Assembly (NCBI GenBank): GCA_023515745.1
Contig: JALECJ010000003.1
Span: forward strand, 315,001 to 379,000
Source: Amoeboaphelidium protococcarum
Lineage: Eukaryota; Aphelidiomycota; Aphelidea
Direction: 5' to 3'
DNA: 64,000 nt
Under the pieces are notes generated by a model. That model had not been told where the DNA came from, searched no databases, and saw only the letters and a program-made list of their open reading frames with translations. The position numbers and the translations under genes are program-made. How positions within the stretch are numbered: position 1 is the stretch's first letter; each line of letters starts with the position of its first letter. Of the stretch, positions 43,978 to 55,147 are shown piece after piece.

Positions 43978-44695
43978 TCACAAATCTTCATCTTCCTCAG
44001 GCAGAGGCTGTTGAGCAGCAGCTTCCAACTCCTTCTTGTACTGCTCCATCAGTGCAGGATCGACAGACACCTCAGGTGGAGCCAGAGCAGGACTGGCAGC
44101 AAACTCCAGATTAGGGCTGCCAGTCAACTTACGCGCCAACCACAGGAACGGCTTCTCAAAGTTGTAGTTGGACTTGGCAGAGATATCGTAATACTGCAGA
44201 TTCTTCTTGCGGTGGAACGTGATAGACTTGGCCTTCACCTTACGCTCTTTAATATCCACTTTGTTACCACACAGCACAATAGGAATGTTCTCACAGACAC
44301 GGACCAAGTCACGATGCCAGTTTGGTACATTCTTATACGTGATACGAGAGGTGACATCGAACATGATAATTGCACACTTTCCATTAATACTACACACATA
44401 GTAAAGACAGTACTCAATATGAAATACGAAAATTGATATACGACACAGTACGAATATAATCTTACTAATAACCGTCGCGAAGACCACCAAACTTCTCCTA
44501 TCCAGCAGTGTCCCAAGTGTCAAATCTGATTGGTCCAAAGTTGGTGGTGAAATTCAGAGGATGCACCTCGACACCGAGAGTGGCCACATATTTCTTTTCA
44601 AACTCACCAGTCAAGTGACGCTTCACAAAAGTAGTCTTTCCCGTACCACCGTCTCCGACTAGAACTAATTTAAAAGTAGGTGTATTGTCAGCCAT
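43978..44695 (-). CDS. RAN: Ran GTPase
   Basis: Nuclear transport GTPase. It has 213 residues, two exons with a 76-nt intron (44390-44465). P-loop [20 protein letters not shown], switch I region [12 protein letters not shown], switch [22 protein letters not shown], base recognition [12 protein letters not shown] and [20 protein letters not shown], then the acidic tail ending PLPEEDEDL (human DEDDDL). The catalytic Gln of switch II is encoded by TAG at 44498-44500, exact proof that UAG is read as Gln. I start at ATG (complement 44693-44695), which gives [13 protein letters not shown]. Confidence 0.98.
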
Positions 44696-45211
44696 TTTCA
44701 CTCAAATAACTTTCTATCTACTAAATAAAATAAAATTAGAAGACTCGTTCTTCTTCGCTACAGCACAGAAAAAGAGGGAGAGTAACACGCTGTGGAAAGA
44801 CGCGAGAACTATGAAAGCTTCGTGTTCTTTTATGAGGGGTACCAACTCAACGCGCGTTTCTCTTTTTCAGATGAGTCTTGCTCGGGTTTCTCATTTTGAC
44901 TGGTTTGTCGTTGTAGATGAATTGCCTCTGAGCAAGGAAAGATTGAATGAGCCTTTGATTCGAATAGGAAATTTCGGTTTGGGTCATCATCTCAAAATGA
45001 TGAATGATTTGATCGAACGCTTCACCCAGATTGTTGGTCCACTCGTTTCACTTTCATCATTCAATTTAACAACTGATTCTTCTATTGAATTACTGTATTC
45101 TAAACCAGACATCCACTGAGAAAGTGACGCGTATTTCTTTAACATATAATGGCTGTTAAGAATGCTGATTGTCAGAAAAGATACGACTACAATATATAGA
45201 TAAAGTCTAAT
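44696..45211. other. Ran upstream region and weak plus-strand frame
   Basis: Divergent or spacer region between Ran and a small plus-strand frame, then the 3' side of the syntaxin gene. It has CG-containing pyrimidine-rich stretches (CGCGCGTTTCTCTTTTTCAG at 44851-44870) immediately before the ATG of the small frame. Confidence 0.45.
44871..45119 (+). CDS. Possible 82-residue protein, unrecognised
   Basis: The frame MSLARVSHFDWFVVVDELPL continues with SKERLNEPLIRIGNFGLGHH to TGA 45117-45119. It holds no UAR codon, and the same frame is open upstream to 44685 without any stop under either code. The composition looks protein-like and it starts just after a pyrimidine tract ending CAG. No family recognised. 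It could be the last exon of a gene whose first exon overlaps the Ran leader. Confidence 0.4.
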   Translation: MSLARVSHFDWFVVVDELPLSKERLNEPLIRIGNFGLGHHLKMMNDLIERFTQIVGPLVSLSSFNLTTDSSIELLYSKPDIH

Positions 45212-46120
45212 TCAAAACATACCAGTAACCTTGGTCACGATAATGACAATGACGATTAGCATAAGGAGACAGAACATGATAAAGCACATTTTTTTACGTG
45301 ACTTTTTCTGCATCTTTACGGCCTTTTTCATCTCTTCTACACCTTTATTCGTATGCTCTGCAGCACTGGCGACGTACGTTTCAATCTAATTGATCATTTC
45401 ACCTTGAGCGTCCACCAGAACGGCCATATCCAAGAACATTTAGTGCAGCTCTAACACAGATTTCTCAATTTTCATTATATCCTAATGTCTCTCTTGAATA
45501 TCATATAATGCCTTCTTTGCCTCTGCATGCTGCGCGCCCATGAGAACTTACTGCGCAAACATCTGGCCGCCATCAGCTCCCTCCTCAATCGCCCGCTCAA
45601 TCTCATCAGTGGTAGCATTTGGCTTCACAATTTTGTACTGACGTTCCAATCTATCCTTGTACTTGTTCTTATACTTGTTCTGCATTTGCTAGTACTCAGT
45701 CACAACTTCAATAAACTTCTTGGTCATATTAGTGTGCTGCGACAATCTAATTCTTTGCTCTGAGGTCAAGTTTTGTTTCTGAGGATCAGCGCCAGCCTTC
45801 TTGTTTTAACTTTCCATCAGTTTGATTCTGTTACGAGCGTTCTAGATCGAGACATTAGCTTCATCCATCAGTGCATCTAGTTTAGATTAATGATCCTTCT
45901 AATCGGAGATGGCAGTGAGTGCTTTCGAATGAAACTGCTCTATATCTTGCACCTTGTGTTTGATAGCATTAACAGCAGTTTTAATCTCATCAACCTCTGT
46001 GAAAAACTCTTGAAGGTTAGCCATCTCGCCACCGGACGGCTGGTCAATGTCAATTGTTGTATCAGCAGTCTTGCTAACACCATCAGGCCCTTTAATATCT
46101 AAAAGTCTATCACGAGGCAT
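45212..46120 (-). CDS. Qa-SNARE syntaxin (Sso1/syntaxin-1 type)
   Basis: 302 residues, one exon. N-terminal Habc three-helix bundle begins near MANLQEFFTEVDEIKTAVNA (about 32) and includes ARNRIKLMESQ and QHTNMTKKFIEVVTEYQQMQ. The SNARE motif (about 195-260) has the zero-layer Gln in MAVLVDAQGEMINQIE and is followed by a basic stretch (MQKKSRKKMC) and the C-terminal anchor CFIMFCLLMLIVIVIIVTKV. This is a plasma-membrane-type syntaxin for exocytosis; the pairing with SEC14 about 10 kb away is probably chance. Start chosen at MPRDRLLDIKG. Confidence 0.95.
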
Positions 46121-46343
46121 ATTATCTGGTGTGGTTACTATAATTGTTTTAATTTAATTGAGAGAGTATGTTACAGCGGGATGAAATACATTGGTTGCCA
46201 TGAGCCCATTGAGTTTGGAGCCGAGTTGATCGAATCGTCGTCAAGGGAAGTATGAAAATTACAATTTTCTAAGTTGTGACTGCGAAGTTAATCAAGTTAA
46301 AACTAGAAAGTACAGCTTGCGCTATTTAATTTCAGTAAAAAGT

Positions 46344-49172
46344 TCATTCAAAAGCGCCCTTGATCACGGCAGCCTGCTCCTTCTTATATACAGTGGAAAT
46401 TCCCGTGGCACAGGCGGCGTATGGCTTTCTACCAACATATTTCACCTGCTTACCATGCAGAGCTTTCACTAAGCGCGGACCCACAAAATCAAAAGCCCCC
46501 ATATTACGCGGCTCTTCTTAACAATAGATGAACTGATTCGCATTCGGATATTGTGATACGACTTTCTGTATGAGCTCTGCAGGAAATGGGCATAGTTCTT
46601 CTATTCTGACAAGAGAGACCTTTTCATCAAGAGATCTAGACGCACGCTCCTTTACCAAATCGTAATACAATTTTCCAGACACAAATACAACTCTCTCGAC
46701 TCCTTCAAAACCTCCATCTGCACGATCATTAAGCACGGGTTACCACGATGTTTACGGTGCCATATCACTGAGATTCGATACCGCTTGAGGAGATTTAAGC
46801 AGAGTTTTCGGACCGACGACAACCAATGGCTTTCTAAAGGGGCGAACGATCTAACGTCTCAAAGCATGAAAATATTGAGCTGGAGTAGTTGGATTAATCA
46901 CGTGCCAGTTGATGTTGCCCGGATGCTGATCTGAATCATGCATATATTGATCATCAGAGCATTGAAGAAATCTCTCCATTCTACAAGTAGAGTGTTCTGG
47001 GCCAGCACCATCATAACCATGAGGCAGCAATACAACCAATCCACTCTATCTCAACCACTTTTATTCACCGCTGCTGATATATGTATCAAAGATGACTTGA
47101 GCACCGTTAAAAAAATCACCAAATTACGCTTCCCAGATGTTCAAATTCTTTGGACTCTCCAAACTATACCCATATTCAAAGCCAAGCACTGCAAACTCAC
47201 TCAGACTCGAATTGGCCACCTCCAACTTGGCCTTCAATCCCTCAATTTCATTCAAAGGTATAATCGTCTTCTCCGTGTTCTAATCTACCAACATTGCATG
47301 GCGCTGACTAAAAGTCCCACGACCCACATCCTGACCAGAGATTCTGACGTTATAACCCTGTTTTAGTAGAGAGCCAAACGCGAGAGCTTCCGCAGTGGCC
47401 CAATCAATACCACTACCACTTTCAATGCTCTTCAGTCTACTGTTGACGTGAAACTTTTCTAATCTCGGGTGGATTGTCATACCAGCTGGCACCTTCACAC
47501 TCGCCTCACCGACAGACTTTAGTACATCCAAATCAACACCTGAATCAATGACACTTATAGTCTGAACTGGATGTTACATACCATCCCATCGCCCTTTCAA
47601 ATGTTCAGATTTAGGCTAGTAAGTATTCGCAGCCTCCAGGTGCTTATCCAACTTATCCAAATACTAATCACGGAACGCTTTAACATCGGTGTCCTTAACG
47701 ACTTCCTCCTTGATCAATCTTTGTTCATACGTCTCAGGGACACTTTAACGACCTCTAATCTTTTGATACATGAGAGGCTGGGTAAATGCAGGCTCATCCA
47801 ATTCATTATGGCCCCATCGTCTGTAAGTGATCACGTCCAGAATGACATCACGCCTAAATTTCATTCTGTATTCAAGAGCCAGAGAGGCAGCATATGCAAC
47901 CTCTTCTGCATGATCCCCATTAACATGTATAACAGGAGCATTGATCATCTTTCCAACGTCAGAAGCATAAATAGAACTTCTGCTATTGATAGCTGGAGTA
48001 GTGTAACCAATCTAATTATTAACCACCACATGAATAGAGCCACCAATTGAAAAATGAGGCAGATTAGATAACCCAAGAGTCTCCATCACAACACCTTGTC
48101 CTGTGAAGGCAGAATCACCATGCAATTGAATACACATCACTCGATCGCCCAGAGTACATTCTAAACCTTCAGAGTTGGTGTCGAGCATGTACATCTATTT
48201 AGCTCTCGCTTTGCCCATAGCCACCGGATTAACAGCTTCAAGATGAGAGGGATTCGGGAGCATAGTGACTTTTAATTTCCGCTTATCACTCTATCCGTAC
48301 TGTAATTGAACAGATTTAAACAAATGACTAAGTACATCTCCAGAAACTTTAAGCTCTTCAGGAAACTCACTATGACCTTTGATCTTATGAAATATGGCAG
48401 TAGGATCGTACTGGAATAAGTCTGTCAGCAGATTCAAACGTCCTCGATGTGGCATGCATACCACAACTTCTTTTACACTATTCTGCGATGAAGATTTAAA
48501 CAGATTATCCAAGGCAATCATCATACTTTCAGCTCCCTCGAGTCCATATCTCTTCACCTGTGGGAACTTCTTGGTCATAAATTGATCAAAAACTTCACTC
48601 TTGATGAGCAACTCCAAAATTCTACGCTTCTCATTGCTTGTGAAGCGGCGTTTATCAAAAGATTCAATCATGTTTGCAAACCATCTCCTCTCGGCAATAT
48701 TGGGAATGTGCCTGAACTCATACGCAATCTTACCACAGTACGTCTTGTCGAGATGCTTTACAATTTACTCAATTGAGGCGCGCTCCTTTGGTAATGACGG
48801 ATCATCCTTCTTACCAATGTGAACTATACCGCTTAAATTATAGGTGACACCAGGCTTATCCAAACCATACCTAGCAGGATCCAGCTCGGGAACCCTGCTC
48901 TACTTCTAAATACCAAGTGGATCCAAGTCTGCAGCCAAATGTCCATAAGACCTGTAGGCATAAACCAGTCGAAAGAGATTGGCATTATTGTTTCTGTTCA
49001 ACTACTCTTCCATACTGTAATCAGGCATGCGAAAATCTCTGGAAACTCTATACCCGTAAATGTCTTTCTCATACTGGGTATCGGATGTTTTCTTGATCGA
49101 CATTAGCCTAGAATGGTTGAGGAGTTATGCAGCATCACCCCCAAAAAGCTGCCTAGATCTAGCCAGAAGCAT
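46344..49172 (-). CDS. DHTKD1: DHTKD1-type 2-oxoadipate dehydrogenase E1
   Basis: Thiamine-diphosphate E1 that decarboxylates 2-oxoadipate in lysine and tryptophan breakdown, in mitochondria. It has 942 residues (human DHTKD1 919), no introns. Diagnostic parts: [75 protein letters not shown]/metal site [20 protein letters not shown] with [49 protein letters not shown] and [25 protein letters not shown]1 is preferred over OGDH by the short N-terminus and by the [20 protein letters not shown] segment. The N-terminus [12 protein letters not shown] is presequence-like. A long antisense CT tract (49300-49330) lies upstream. Confidence 0.9.
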
Positions 49173-49587
49173 ACTTGCGTCTCTTGGCTCAGGGTATCAA
49201 TAGAAGGCAAAGAGGAAGCAGTATACACTGTAGTGGTTGGTAGGTTCGATTAAAACTAGCAATTGTACTTCAGTTTGAGAAAGAAAGAATTAGGCGACCT
49301 GAAACAAGAGCGCTGTGAGAGAGAGACAAACGTCTGGATCTCGCCGAGTTAAGCGAACCGGTCAGCTCTTCAGATCGTCGCGTACAGCCACTGATCATCA
49401 GAGTGCTACATGTAGCCTTTGTACCTTTGTCTACAGCTGTATAACACGTTTCCTGATGTAAATTGTGGCTATATGAATACAAAAATTATACACATGAGGA
49501 TGAAAGAGGTAATTTTTATAAAAAGTATATTTGTGTCATCCATCATAAGCAGAATCAGCGTCATCATAGTAACGGGTGGTAACAATT
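49173..49587. other. 415-bp spacer upstream of DHTKD1
   Basis: On the DHTKD1 sense strand it has CGGCGAGATCCAGACG and CTCTCTCTCAC around 49315-49335, a pyrimidine tract like that upstream of other genes. I see no coding frame. Confidence 0.5.
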
Positions 49588-50889
49588 TCATTGAATGAGG
49601 CCAACATGGGCTGCAGCATTGTGTTCAACATTGATGCGACCAGCAATGCTTTGTGTGGACAATCCACGCTTGTTAAGACCTCCGCCTGATTTAGGCCCTT
49701 TACTTGTTTTAGCGCCTCCGCTTGATTTGGGGCCACCAGTAGACACGCTAGATGGTTTACTTACTTCAGGCTTAGCGCCAGCCATAGAGGCTGGTTTTAT
49801 TGAGGCTTTAGATGCGGCACTTGCACCACCAACAGAAGATTGACTTGGACCAGCGGTAATGGGCTTACTACGAGAGCTTTTAGCACCGGTTGCAGCCTAA
49901 GCTACACCTTGGGCAGCAGTGTTAAACTTATTGGTAGCGGCATCTTTCACTTGACTTGCAACGTTAAAAGGGTTGAAGGATGCTCCTCCTGAATTTGTGG
50001 CTTCTTTGCTAGCTGAGAATGGACCAAAAGACGCTGAAGGGCCAGACGTGCCACTAGCTGCAGCTGGTTACTGCTGACCGAAAGATAATCCACCTCCAAA
50101 AGGTGAGGATATTTGCCCAAATGGGCCGCCTGCCCCTACACCGCCACTGACAGATCCCCAAGGACTTGAGGCAGATCCTCCGGCTCCATTTGCTCCAGCA
50201 CCACCGGTAATGGAACCTAGTCCGCCTGGCGCGGTTAAAGTGCCCCCGGTACTTGGTGCACCAGCCGCGCCTTAAGCACCAGCATCACCTGAAGATATCG
50301 GATCGGATTGTCCAAAGAGAGAACCTTGTAACCCGCCAGGAGTTGCGCTGCCTGAAAGACCGCCTAAACCACCAGGGGCTTACAGTGAACCAGAAACTCC
50401 TGCAGGTGTAGCTGCACCTTCAGCTGAGGCACCAGCACCACCCAAACTGCCAAATACTCCACCAGGGGAAGCACTACCAGAAGCAAAATTTTGGGGTCCG
50501 CTTTCACTAACTGGAGCGCTATCCTCAGGAACACTAGCGTATTGAGGCTCTCCAGACGGTTACTAGACTTAGCCGGATACACCATCAGCTGACACCTCAC
50601 CGGAGACTCCAGCCCCATCAGGCCCATTGGCTTCACCAAACACTTGTCCATCAGTAGTAGCTGCACCGGAGACATCGCCAGTACCAGGGACACCTTGAGC
50701 AAAACCTTAGACGCCTGAATTTGGATCAACAGACCCGCCAATAGACGCGCCAGTAAAGGGATCAGTGAGACCTCCAGAGAGACCATTGGAGAAGAGATTC
50801 TGCAATTAGTTGAAGAAATTAAATCAGCCGTAAACAGACGAGGATATCAGCAGAGTCTGAGCAATAACAACGGAATGTGAGATTTTCAT
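49588..50889 (-). CDS. Secreted Gly/Ser/Ala/Pro-rich repeat protein
   Basis: 421 residues with one 36-nt intron (50800-50835), which must be removed because it contains an in-frame TGA. The signal peptide is MKISHSVVIAQTLLISSS. The mature protein is low-complexity: repeats of GGLGGLSG, PGGVFGSLGGAG and ASGSASPGG types, resembling structural or adhesive glycoproteins, until about residue 260. A Ser/Lys-rich region follows, and the end is a short different tail with RGLSTQSIAGRINVEHNAAA. No family recognised. Perhaps an extracellular matrix, cyst-wall or adhesive component. Few UAR codons for its length. Confidence 0.7.
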
Positions 50890-51349
50890 TTTAAGATTAG
50901 GTATACAATTTAAAAATATAGATAACGAGTGGGATACTAAGATGATTGTAGAAAGAAGAGAAGTGATGATGGTGTAGTCTGTATTGCTTGATAAATCGAT
51001 TGTGTTCAAAATGTGACATTACCGCCCAATGGTGAACGATGCAACGTTGCGTCGCCAATCACCAAAATACGACTCTAGTTCTTTTTACTCTTAGCCATCC
51101 GATTTAGGTAATAGTCTACTACCAATATTGAGACTTTACTGTGATTGAGTTTGTGTCACTCTCCCAAACAGGGCACAATTTTGTACTACTATTGAGTAGT
51201 TGTAGAAGCATGTATCACATGAGACAGTACTGTATAAGATTAAATTTTAAATATCAATGCGACTAGGCAATTTAAAAAATGCAGTGCTTGTCAACTGATG
51301 CAATAGAAGAAGTAAGCTCCATTATTTCAACTGTTATCACATGTATTAT
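50890..51349. other. 460-bp spacer between secreted protein and dCMP deaminase
   Basis: AT-rich, no coding frame, no repeats noticed. Presumed promoter of the secreted protein gene and 3'-UTR of the deaminase gene. Confidence 0.55.
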
Positions 51350-52468
51350 TCACCTTAATCCACCTGTATCACACCTTGAGACACTTCTGCAAATGAGCAT
51401 TTGATTGCTCGAGTGCTACCTTAAAAGAATGCCAGCCTCAGCAAGTAGAGCCCTCGATTGATCATCCATAGCGTACTCAAGTCGATAAACCACTTCTCTC
51501 ACGCCAGATTGCACAATCTTCTTGGCACAGCTCAAACAAGGGCAAGTATTACAGTATAATATGGTGCCATGGTGAGATGAAGATTCCATATGATGATATG
51601 AAATGTCGATCCTATCTCTTCCCGCCTCTAACAGAGCATTTTCCTCGGCGTGTAAACACAGACACTCTTCTAAACCAAATCCTCTGTTCGACGTAATCTA
51701 CTTATTGCCGCTATTAGCATCAGTGCTTAAACCATCATTACAACGTTTGCAACCACCTTCATTGCAATTCTTCACTCCACGCGGCGTGCCATTGTATCCG
51801 GTGGCAATTACGCGGTTGTTACGAACCAAAATGCAGCCGACGCGTCTCTTCATGCAGTTTGAGCGATGAGCCGCGAGATCAGCAAGCATCATAAAATAGT
51901 CGTCCCATTGAGGTCTGAGAATAGTGGATAGTGACAATTTATTGGGAAATTGACGCGCCAGACTCTTGTGTAGCTCTTGGATACTTTCATAGTCATTCTG
52001 TATAACAAGATCTGCCGTGTACATCAGTTGCGACTGCTTAAACGAACGTTCAGCATTAGCATCCCTTTGCACGAAATCCGACAGCGAATCTGTGCGCCTT
52101 TAACTGCAGTGCCTCTTAAATCGCACGTCAATACAGGAATCGACAAGGACTTTCATGAAGAATGGACGTCTTTCCAACCTATATAGAACTTAGAAAAGCA
52201 TTTAACTTAAATCACTGTCCACATGTCGAGGTAGTAACACAATTATATCCTTTTTCCAAGCACCTCCGCGCATTAAAAACGTGTCGAGAATTGTTACTGG
52301 TAATTGACTCTCCCTAGACGTACCAACTGCTCCATCATTCACTTCAGGCTATCTCTGAGGCTTAGATTAGATCAAATTCACAATTTCATCAAACTACAGT
52401 TAATCTTTCAACCATGTTGCAACAGTGCGTTTACCACTTTACTATAGACCGAATATGAAAAGTAACAT
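51350..52468 (-). CDS. DCD1: Fungal-type dCMP deaminase with N-terminal P-loop kinase-like domain
   Basis: Converts dCMP to dUMP for dTTP synthesis. It has 372 residues in one exon. The N-terminal 190 residues resemble a dephospho-CoA-kinase/shikimate-kinase fold: MLLFIFGLQQSGKRTVATWL (Walker-like GxxxSGK) and RPFFMKVLVDSCIDVRFKR. The C-terminal deaminase has RPQWDDYFMMLADLAAHRSN, then GYNGTPRGVKNCNEGGCKRC (the extra regulatory zinc site), the catalytic HAEENALLEAG and the zinc Cys pair CPCLSCAKKIV. The fusion with a kinase-like domain is seen in fungal Dcd1 proteins, and so helps place the organism. Allosteric control by dCTP/dTTP is expected. Confidence 0.93.
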
Positions 52469-52583
52469 TCTACTCCAATTCAGCACGTCTTTATTTCAAT
52501 CAGAGTGAAAGAGAAGTTTTAAAGTACAAAATTGAGTGGTATCAATAAAGTAAATCAGAAATAAGTAAAAAGCTTATAATTAA

Positions 52584-53345
52584 TCATTTATTCTTCTTTG
52601 TATCACTCTTGACACCATTAGCGGTGGCAGCGGATTACTTGGACTTGCCCAGGGTGCGAAAGATGTAAAATATCGCCACAGTTAGAACGGCAACGAGTAG
52701 AACAAACACCAGAGCCTCCACACCGACATTGACACCTCCTTTCACATTCAACATGGACACTGAGTACGCGCTAATATTCTTCACAAATAAGTGTAGATTT
52801 CCCAGCACATAGCCGCACCATCCAACAGTCTTGCCCACCAGTGAGAATGGACTCCAGATATACGCTGGAGACCATGGCGCAATCTTCTCCCACTACTTGT
52901 CCACAATGAATTGATATAGTACTTTGGCATCTCTGCCACTGGATCCACTCTACTTGCCCTTTTGCACAAAGTAAGAATCTCTAAAATCGACAGATCTCAC
53001 AGTTCTATTGTGTATGTGATACAGAGACGGGAGATAGGATACATAGAAGCGAGAGGCGACACCAGGGTTCTAATCGATATCAACCTAGCCAATTTTAATA
53101 TAATTTTACTTGCCCTCAGTAAGACGATCATCCAGTTCATAATACTAAGTCTTAAATTATCTACAGTATCCACACCAGTTGGCATACAACAATATCAGCC
53201 ATTCTGAGCTTGCATTAGTACCACTTTGAACCTCGCCAGGAGTGCCAACAACCAATCCATCAAAGTTGGAATCTGTAATTTCCACAACAGTCCCACAGAC
53301 ACAATAAATTAAATAAATAACTAGAGGAATTACTCTGTATAGCAT
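52584..53345 (-). CDS. Thioredoxin-related transmembrane protein (TMX/PDI type)
   Basis: 253 residues. Signal peptide MLYRVIPLVIYLIYCVCG, then a thioredoxin domain: EWLILLYANWCGYCRQFKT with a CGYC active site, VDIDQNPGVASRFYVSYLPS including the cis-Pro strand, and TVRSVDFRDSY. One C-terminal membrane helix (ALVFVLLVAVLTVAIFYIF). The extreme C-terminus is KKNK, fitting the KKxx dilysine ER-retrieval signal. Typical of TMX1/TMX3-like ER oxidoreductases. The frame is continuous, with UAR codons in and next to the active-site helix. Confidence 0.9.
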
Positions 53346-53540
53346 AATGTATTAATTAATTATATTTGAATTAATTTCTTATCAAAAGGGAGGATGGAAC
53401 AGTTGGAGAAGTTTAACGTTGTTGACGGAGAGAAATGAAAGAACGCGCTTAAATGAACATTCTACAGTATGTCGCAGTTACACCACCATTAATACACTGG
53501 AAGGTGTATTAAAAATGCCTTAATTAAGGGATAATTGTTG

Positions 53541-53570
53541 GAATAAATCTGAATAAATCTGAATAAATGT
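53541..53570 (+). repeat. Three copies of a 10-bp tandem repeat
   Basis: GAATAAATCT twice, then GAATAAATGT, located between the TMX start and the RMT2 stop. It contains AATAAA three times on the plus strand but both flanking genes are on the minus strand, so a poly(A) role is doubtful. Confidence 0.6.
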
Positions 53571-53579
53571 ATTTCAGTT

Positions 53580-54896
53580 TCAAAATCTGCATGTGGGGAG
53601 ATAGTAGGCGTCTAGTGTGTAATAAGGACGCTTGATTTTGGATTGATCCTTGTCTGACAGATCCACCTCTTATAACGCAACTTCCATTCCAACCTCAATC
53701 GCGTCCATCTCAGTGATGGTGCGATAGACATCAGCGAAAAACTAATTGGTACATCCAAATCCATTGAACCATGAAAATACGGAATGCGGCTCACTCTTGA
53801 GAAATGGCAGCACTATATCATCTCTGAATTACATAAACTGCTAGTAATTCTCCCCGAAAGTGTCAAAGAAAATTGAATCCAGTAGGACGCCATCTTCAGC
53901 AAGTTATTCAACTGCTTGTTAATGAGTCTTTTCAATGACACGCAGCTCTACATTATTAGATTACTATGAACTGGAATTAATCCAATGCGTCTCCTTCATT
54001 CTAGACAGAACATCTGGGTGAGCTTCAATAACATAATGAATAAAGCGAGTATTAGGATACTTGGCAGATAATACCAACAGATATACATGAATAAACGTAT
54101 CAATTATACCCAATCCAAAGCCAACGTTGAGCACGACAAATTGATCTACTTGCGTAAAGTCAAACTCTGTCTCTATAGTCTCCACAATCATACTAATCTT
54201 GTCTCTGAGCACAGATAAATCAACAACTTCACCCGCTGATAATAGATTCAAACAAATATCATCTATAGCGATAGCAGAGGGAGATTCACCTACAATATGA
54301 CAAAGTGTTTAAGCGTGTTTCTACATCAGCGGCAATTCCCAGTCCATCATTACACCATTACCATCATGATCAAAGAGTAATCCACCGCGACTTTTATACT
54401 CTGCGGGATGCTAAAGATAATCGCTAGTTTCTTCATTCTAATTAGTGATGTGCATAGAATTCAGAATAAGCTCAGAGGTGATACATTTTAATTTCAAATA
54501 CTGGTAAACCTTCTCTCCCAAATTGTTATCAACACCCCCTGCATGATATAGACGCCCCACTTCTGCGGCAGTATAACCGTTTTCAGTCAAAGCATTCACA
54601 GGATGAGCGTATTCGTCAACCAGGATCTGTACCAGCTCTAGATTGCCAATTTTACACGCGGCATGCAGGGGAGTAAGATGGCCTCCTACCAGTCGATCGA
54701 CCGCCGTGATATTGTCATTATCATTAACGTCTCCACTATCAGTATCATATATTGAAGCAGTCTAAACCCATTGATGATCATTCTAGGCACCTATTTGAAG
54801 CAATCGTCGTATATCGCTGTGATCTGTAGTTTCCGGAGTATACAGATCAATCAATTTATGCAAAACAAACGCGTGTTCAAGATTATTGGTAGCCAT
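53580..54896 (-). CDS. RMT2: RMT2-type arginine N5(delta)-methyltransferase
   Basis: SAM-dependent enzyme that in yeast methylates the delta nitrogen of Arg67 in ribosomal protein uL11 (Rpl12). It has 438 residues, one exon. N-terminal ankyrin-like part with [20 protein letters not shown] and [15 protein letters not shown], as in Rmt2. The C-terminal methyltransferase shows [20 protein letters not shown] (motif I), [32 protein letters not shown] and [12 protein letters not shown]. The family is known from fungi and plants, which fits a holomycotan host. An upstream CT/CGTC-rich region lies at about 54960-55040. Confidence 0.93.
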
Positions 54897-55147
54897 TTCT
54901 AAGTTATCTGGTATTAGATGGTGACTTTTTCCTTCTTAAATCATAGAGCGAGAGAAATTGGAAATATTTAGAACTCGATCGAGAGGGCGGGCGCGTCTTT
55001 CGTCAAACTTTGCAAAACTCTCTTTTCGTCTCGCCGAACAGGAGCAATGAGACTAACGACTAACGTTGCGCAATCAGTGCGAGTCTAGTAAAATCGAATA
55101 ATTCACGATAATATTCAACTTTAAAATCAATGTTATTATCAAAGATT

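Noticed and set aside
46938-48050. Long plus-strand frames inside DHTKD1
   Set aside because: Antisense shadows; frames without TGA are common because only one stop codon exists.
49235-49260. tRNA B-box-like GGTTCGATTAA
   Set aside because: Lacks the final CC and a partner A box; in a promoter region.
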